A stretch of 64,000 nucleotides of DNA, taken from the IMG/VR virus record IMGVR_UViG_3300015371_000004, positions 51,950 through 115,949 of that record. One strand, given 5' to 3'. Within the stretch, counting starts at the first letter, position 1, and each line of letters starts with the position of its first letter. Below, piece by piece: positions 61,294-64,000 of this stretch. Under the pieces are notes generated by a model that saw only the letters and a list, made by a program, of their open reading frames with translations, ran no database searches and was not told the origin of the DNA. The translations under genes and the position numbers were made by a program. The stretch is from a virus.

Positions 61294-62534
61294 TACCGCA
61301 TCCCACGACGCAGAATCGTCGGATGACCGCCCATCCACCCCATCGGGGGTGGGTGCGTGACGCTGACCGTGGGCGTGGTCGCCCTCACGCTCAGCATGGC
61401 CGACTGCAGGGTCGTCCCGGACGCGCCGACCACCGTCTGATAATTCACCTCGTCGGTGGCCACCACCGCATCCGAATTGCTCGCATCTTCAAAGAACCCA
61501 GTCGCCCCCGATCCGATGCTGATCGACTGGTTCCCATTCGCCCCATTCTTCCGGAATCGAATCGTCGAGGTCGCCGTGACCCCATTCGAGATCACGTGGC
61601 TCGTCATCTTTGAGAACGTGTGGCTGACTGGCACTTCCTGACGCACATCCGCCTCGGTCGTGGTCGACTCCAGCTCGCCAGCGAGCCCGTTGTAGTACGT
61701 CGTCGCCGCCGACAGAAAGACGTTTCCGTTCAGCGCCCCGATCGTATAGGCGGCATCCGTGACCAGCTCGGCCGAGAGCAGCGGGAAGTTCGACGACACC
61801 ATCGCCAACCCGGCGGTGACCGAGAGATTGATGGTGTCCCCAGCCGCAATCGTGTCCGTGTGCGTCGTATCCTCGAACTGGCCGCTCGCGCCTGATCCGA
61901 GCGTGACGATGTTGGTCCCGTCCGCCCCGTTGATCCGCGTCTTGAAGGTGAGGGGATTCGCGCCGTTATTCGTGCCGACCACGAACAGCGCCTTGAGCGA
62001 CCCACCCGCCAGCACCTTCCAGTGATGATCCGATTCCGTCGTGGTCAGGCCCAGCGCCGAGCGTCCAATAATGTTGGTGAACAGCGTGTTGTCGCTGAAG
62101 TTGACGGTCAGGTTCGTCGAGTTTAGACAGTAGGTCGAGAACTGCGTGGGCGACGCCGTCTCGAACTGCGTGGACACTAGGCCAAACGTGACCAGCGTCC
62201 CGCCCGTGCTGACAAAGCGGAGGCCCACGAGGTCCCCGGCCGCGACCGCATCGCTGTGCGTCGTGTCCGTGAACTCCCCGGTCGCGCTCGCGCCGACCGT
62301 GAACGTGAGCGTCCCGTTCGCGGTGTTGATGCGCGAGGTCGCCACAATGGACGTGTGGTCGTTGTTGAGGATGCGCGCGTACAGCTGACTTAGGGTGCCC
62401 GCCGTCCGGAACGTGCGCTGCTGACTCGCTTCGGTCAACAGCATGTTCGGATGCCCGATCCCGACGCAGCAGTGCCGCGTATTGGCGTCGGACGTGAAAC
62501 CGCCCGCCCGGCGTGTGAGCATCAGGGCCTTCAC
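61293..62534 (-). CDS. 413-residue fibre-like protein with three internal repeats
   Basis: Three repeats of about 35 residues have the form R-(I/K)-N-x-A-(N/D)-G...(G-S)-G-x-F-x-D-x-x-x-x-D-x-(V/I)-(A/V)-A-x-D: SRINTANGTLTF..., TRINGADGTNIV... and FRKNGANGNQSI.... They are separated by about 100 residues. The composition is Thr/Ser/Gly/Asn-rich and beta-sheet-like. The ending is SVTHPPPMGWMGGHP. Typical of phage tail or fibre proteins. Confidence 0.6.
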   Translation of the reverse strand: MKALMLTRRAGGFTSDANTRHCCVGIGHPNMLLTEASQQRTFRTAGTLSQLYARILNNDHTSIVATSRINTANGTLTFTVGASATGEFTDTTHSDAVAAGDLVGLRFVSTGGTLVTFGLVSTQFETASPTQFSTYCLNSTNLTVNFSDNTLFTNIIGRSALGLTTTESDHHWKVLAGGSLKALFVVGTNNGANPLTFKTRINGADGTNIVTLGSGASGQFEDTTHTDTIAAGDTINLSVTAGLAMVSSNFPLLSAELVTDAAYTIGALNGNVFLSAATTYYNGLAGELESTTTEADVRQEVPVSHTFSKMTSHVISNGVTATSTIRFRKNGANGNQSISIGSGATGFFEDASNSDAVVATDEVNYQTVVGASGTTLQSAMLSVRATTPTVSVTHPPPMGWMGGHPTILRRGMR

Positions 62535-62866
62535 CGCCGCACAACCTTCGCCGGAACATTGCGCGCGGCCAGCTCGCTACGTACGGCCACCTCATCCGCG
62601 GCGCTCAGGCCGCGAAACGAGACAATGGGCTGGCGGTCGGCCCCGAACGTCACGACCGGCTCCTCATTCGCCAGTCCAGGGACCGCGGCGCGGGCAGCCG
62701 CCACCGCTTGATTCTTTGGCTTGTTCTCGCCGTGGTAGACGGACGCGAACACGTCCGCGTGCCCGGCATGCACCGGGCACGCCGAGACGACGGTGTGCTG
62801 GCCGGTCTCCCAGTCCAGTACGTCGATCACGCAGCCACAGGTATCTGGTCTCCACCGCGTCGCCAT
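62531..62866 (-). CDS. 111-residue hypothetical protein in the structural block
   Basis: N-terminal DTCGCVIDVLD and VVSACPVHAGH give Cys/His ligands for a metal site, and the C-terminal part (VVTFGADRQPIVSFRGLSAA) is a small alpha/beta unit. It occurs next to fibre-like genes (ATGA overlap). Function unknown. Confidence 0.55.
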   Translation of the reverse strand: MATRWRPDTCGCVIDVLDWETGQHTVVSACPVHAGHADVFASVYHGENKPKNQAVAAARAAVPGLANEEPVVTFGADRQPIVSFRGLSAADEVAVRSELAARNVPAKVVRR

Positions 62867-64000
62867 CTAGCCTCCGCAGGTCTTCGTCATGAGCGGCGTC
62901 GTCACGGCCGGGACGCCGGTCGCCGTCCAGACGATGTAGAACGAATGCACGCCGGGCGCCACGTTCGCATTCTTCGAGAAGGGCGCCGTGTTATCCGAGC
63001 CCAGCACGATGTTCGCGTCCCGACGGAAACTGGCCGTCCAGTTGTGCATCGTATCCGGGGGCATCGTCGCCTCCAGCACATAAATGCAGTTGGTCTGCGT
63101 CGCGGTCGGTGGCGGAACTGGCTGAGGCGCCGCGTTGTCTACCGTGCGGGTCAGCGGCGTCACGAGCGACCCGTTGTTCCCCGCCGCGTCCTTCCCGATC
63201 ACGGAGAACGTATGCGACGTATTGGCCAGCGTCGTGGTATCCACGCTGAAGGAGTACGGCGCGCTCGTGAGTGGAGCCCCGGCATTCGTCCCGTCAATCA
63301 CGAGCTGCAGGCTCGTGCAGGCGACGTTGTCGCTGCAGGTCGCCGTGATGGTGATCGTGTTCTTCAGCGGAGACGGCGGCACCGTCAAGGTGACCGCCGG
63401 TGGCACCGTGTCCGGTGGCGGCGGCTGTGACCCAATCGTGACCGACGCCGTCTGGGGGGCCCCATTCGCCACGACGCGGACGACCGCGATGGAGCCCACC
63501 GGGAACCGGTTCGACCCGCCTTCGTCCACGTAGACCGTGAACACCGTTCCAGCAGTGTTGAAGGGCCCAGTCGGGCCATTCACAAGCGGCCCGTTGACCG
63601 TCGTGCTGACACCGGCCACCCAGCTTGGTGTTGCGTCCGACTCCCACGTGCCATTCCCATTGGCCGCATCGACGCGGACCGATGAGAGAGTCACGGACGA
63701 GGGGAATGTCACTGAGAATGCGGCGTCTCGTGTCCCGTTCGGGCTCAAGACCCGTCCCGGCGAGACCTTGTCATACAGCTGGTTCCCGAGGTAGGCGACC
63801 GTCAGCGTCGGCGGCGGACCCCCATTCTTGACCGTCACCGTGACGACGGCTGACGTCGTACTGTTGCCCGCGGCGTCTCGCGCGACCGCCGTGAGCGTGT
63901 GCTGGCCATCAGCCACCCCGAGCGTGGACCACTGAGTGGTCCATGGCGGCGAGGTGAACTCGCTGCCGAGGTTCGCGCCGTCGAGCTTGAACTGCACCCC
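62867..64000 (-). CDS. Ig-like repeat surface protein, partial
   Basis: The frame is still open at the right edge; at least 377 residues are present. Ig-like modules are seen, e.g. KLDGANLGSEFTSPPWTTQW with HTLTAVARDAAGNSTTSAVV, and DGTNAGAPLTSAPYSFSVDT with HTFSVIGKDAAGNNGSLVT, plus a middle beta region. These are the DGxxxGxxxxxxP...AxDxAGN repeats of secreted and phage surface proteins. It likely forms part of a fibre or adhesin. Confidence 0.65.
   Translation of the reverse strand, partial: GVQFKLDGANLGSEFTSPPWTTQWSTLGVADGQHTLTAVARDAAGNSTTSAVVTVTVKNGGPPPTLTVAYLGNQLYDKVSPGRVLSPNGTRDAAFSVTFPSSVTLSSVRVDAANGNGTWESDATPSWVAGVSTTVNGPLVNGPTGPFNTAGTVFTVYVDEGGSNRFPVGSIAVVRVVANGAPQTASVTIGSQPPPPDTVPPAVTLTVPPSPLKNTITITATCSDNVACTSLQLVIDGTNAGAPLTSAPYSFSVDTTTLANTSHTFSVIGKDAAGNNGSLVTPLTRTVDNAAPQPVPPPTATQTNCIYVLEATMPPDTMHNWTASFRRDANIVLGSDNTAPFSKNANVAPGVHSFYIVWTATGVPAVTTPLMTKTCGG

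Noticed and set aside
62123-62130. Additional CGTCTAAA-like site (GTTTAGAC) at about 62120
   Set aside because: It is inside the fibre-like gene and has no GGAAC block at 17 bases.
1-64000. tRNA genes, rRNA genes, insertion sequences, integrase and att sites
   Set aside because: None could be recognised by eye. A tRNA search tool would be needed to exclude divergent tRNAs.

Overview
The window is a high-GC piece of a tailed double-stranded DNA bacteriophage genome. The evidence is a terminase large-subunit ATPase, a phage-style replication and recombination set, repeat-rich fibre-like proteins, gene packing with four-base ATGA/GTGA overlaps, and no rRNA, tRNA or cellular housekeeping genes. 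The host cannot be named. The recurrent pattern of a -10-like box 5-7 bases ahead of a start codon suggests a host that tolerates leaderless mRNAs. No portal, major capsid, tape measure, integrase or lysis gene was recognised, so the genome continues outside the window.

Layout. Positions 1-883 hold a short rightward operon behind an ECF-type promoter. Positions 880-17579 run leftward. This stretch carries genes next to the terminase (including a zeta-toxin-like kinase), a sigma region 4 protein, a NusG-like protein, a TOPRIM half-primase, SbcD and two halves of SbcC/Rad50, nucleases, RecA, an ssDNA-binding-like protein, an HU-like protein, a uracil-DNA glycosylase, a polymerase-like protein without the catalytic aspartate, and an ECF-like sigma region 2 protein at the head of the operon. 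Positions 17713-34866 also run leftward and hold accessory genes: VWA, methyltransferase, HNH, a second zeta-like kinase, many small proteins, a cluster of zinc-ribbon proteins, an RmlC-like epimerase and an HD hydrolase. Within them lies an AT-richer, repeat-bearing gap (29655-30391). A divergent control region at 34867-34993 separates the arms. Positions 34994-57630 run rightward: DUF932, SNF2-like helicase, DnaB-like helicase, cold-shock protein, primase zinc domain, family A DNA polymerase, HerA-like ATPase, methyltransferase, glycosyltransferase, and a B12-type radical SAM enzyme behind a structured leader. Positions 57627-64000 run leftward again and encode repeat-rich, probably fibre or tail-associated proteins, the last one cut by the window edge.

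Two promoter-like families organise the genes. Family 1 is GGAAC-N17-CGTCTAAA (ECF-like, exact 17-base spacer). It is found five times, once ahead of the phage's own sigma-like gene, and three copies carry an adjacent palindrome ATTACAG-NN-CTGTAAT. Family 2 is GGGGTA-NN-AC, found about sixteen times between genes and always pointing in the direction of transcription, often 5-7 bases before a start codon. Several normally single-chain enzymes appear as separate genes: sigma (regions 2 and 4), SbcC/Rad50 (N and C halves), DnaG (zinc and TOPRIM domains), and terminase (ATPase only).

Functions are read from motifs by eye, with no database search. Start sites of small genes were chosen from ribosome binding sites and stop/start overlaps.
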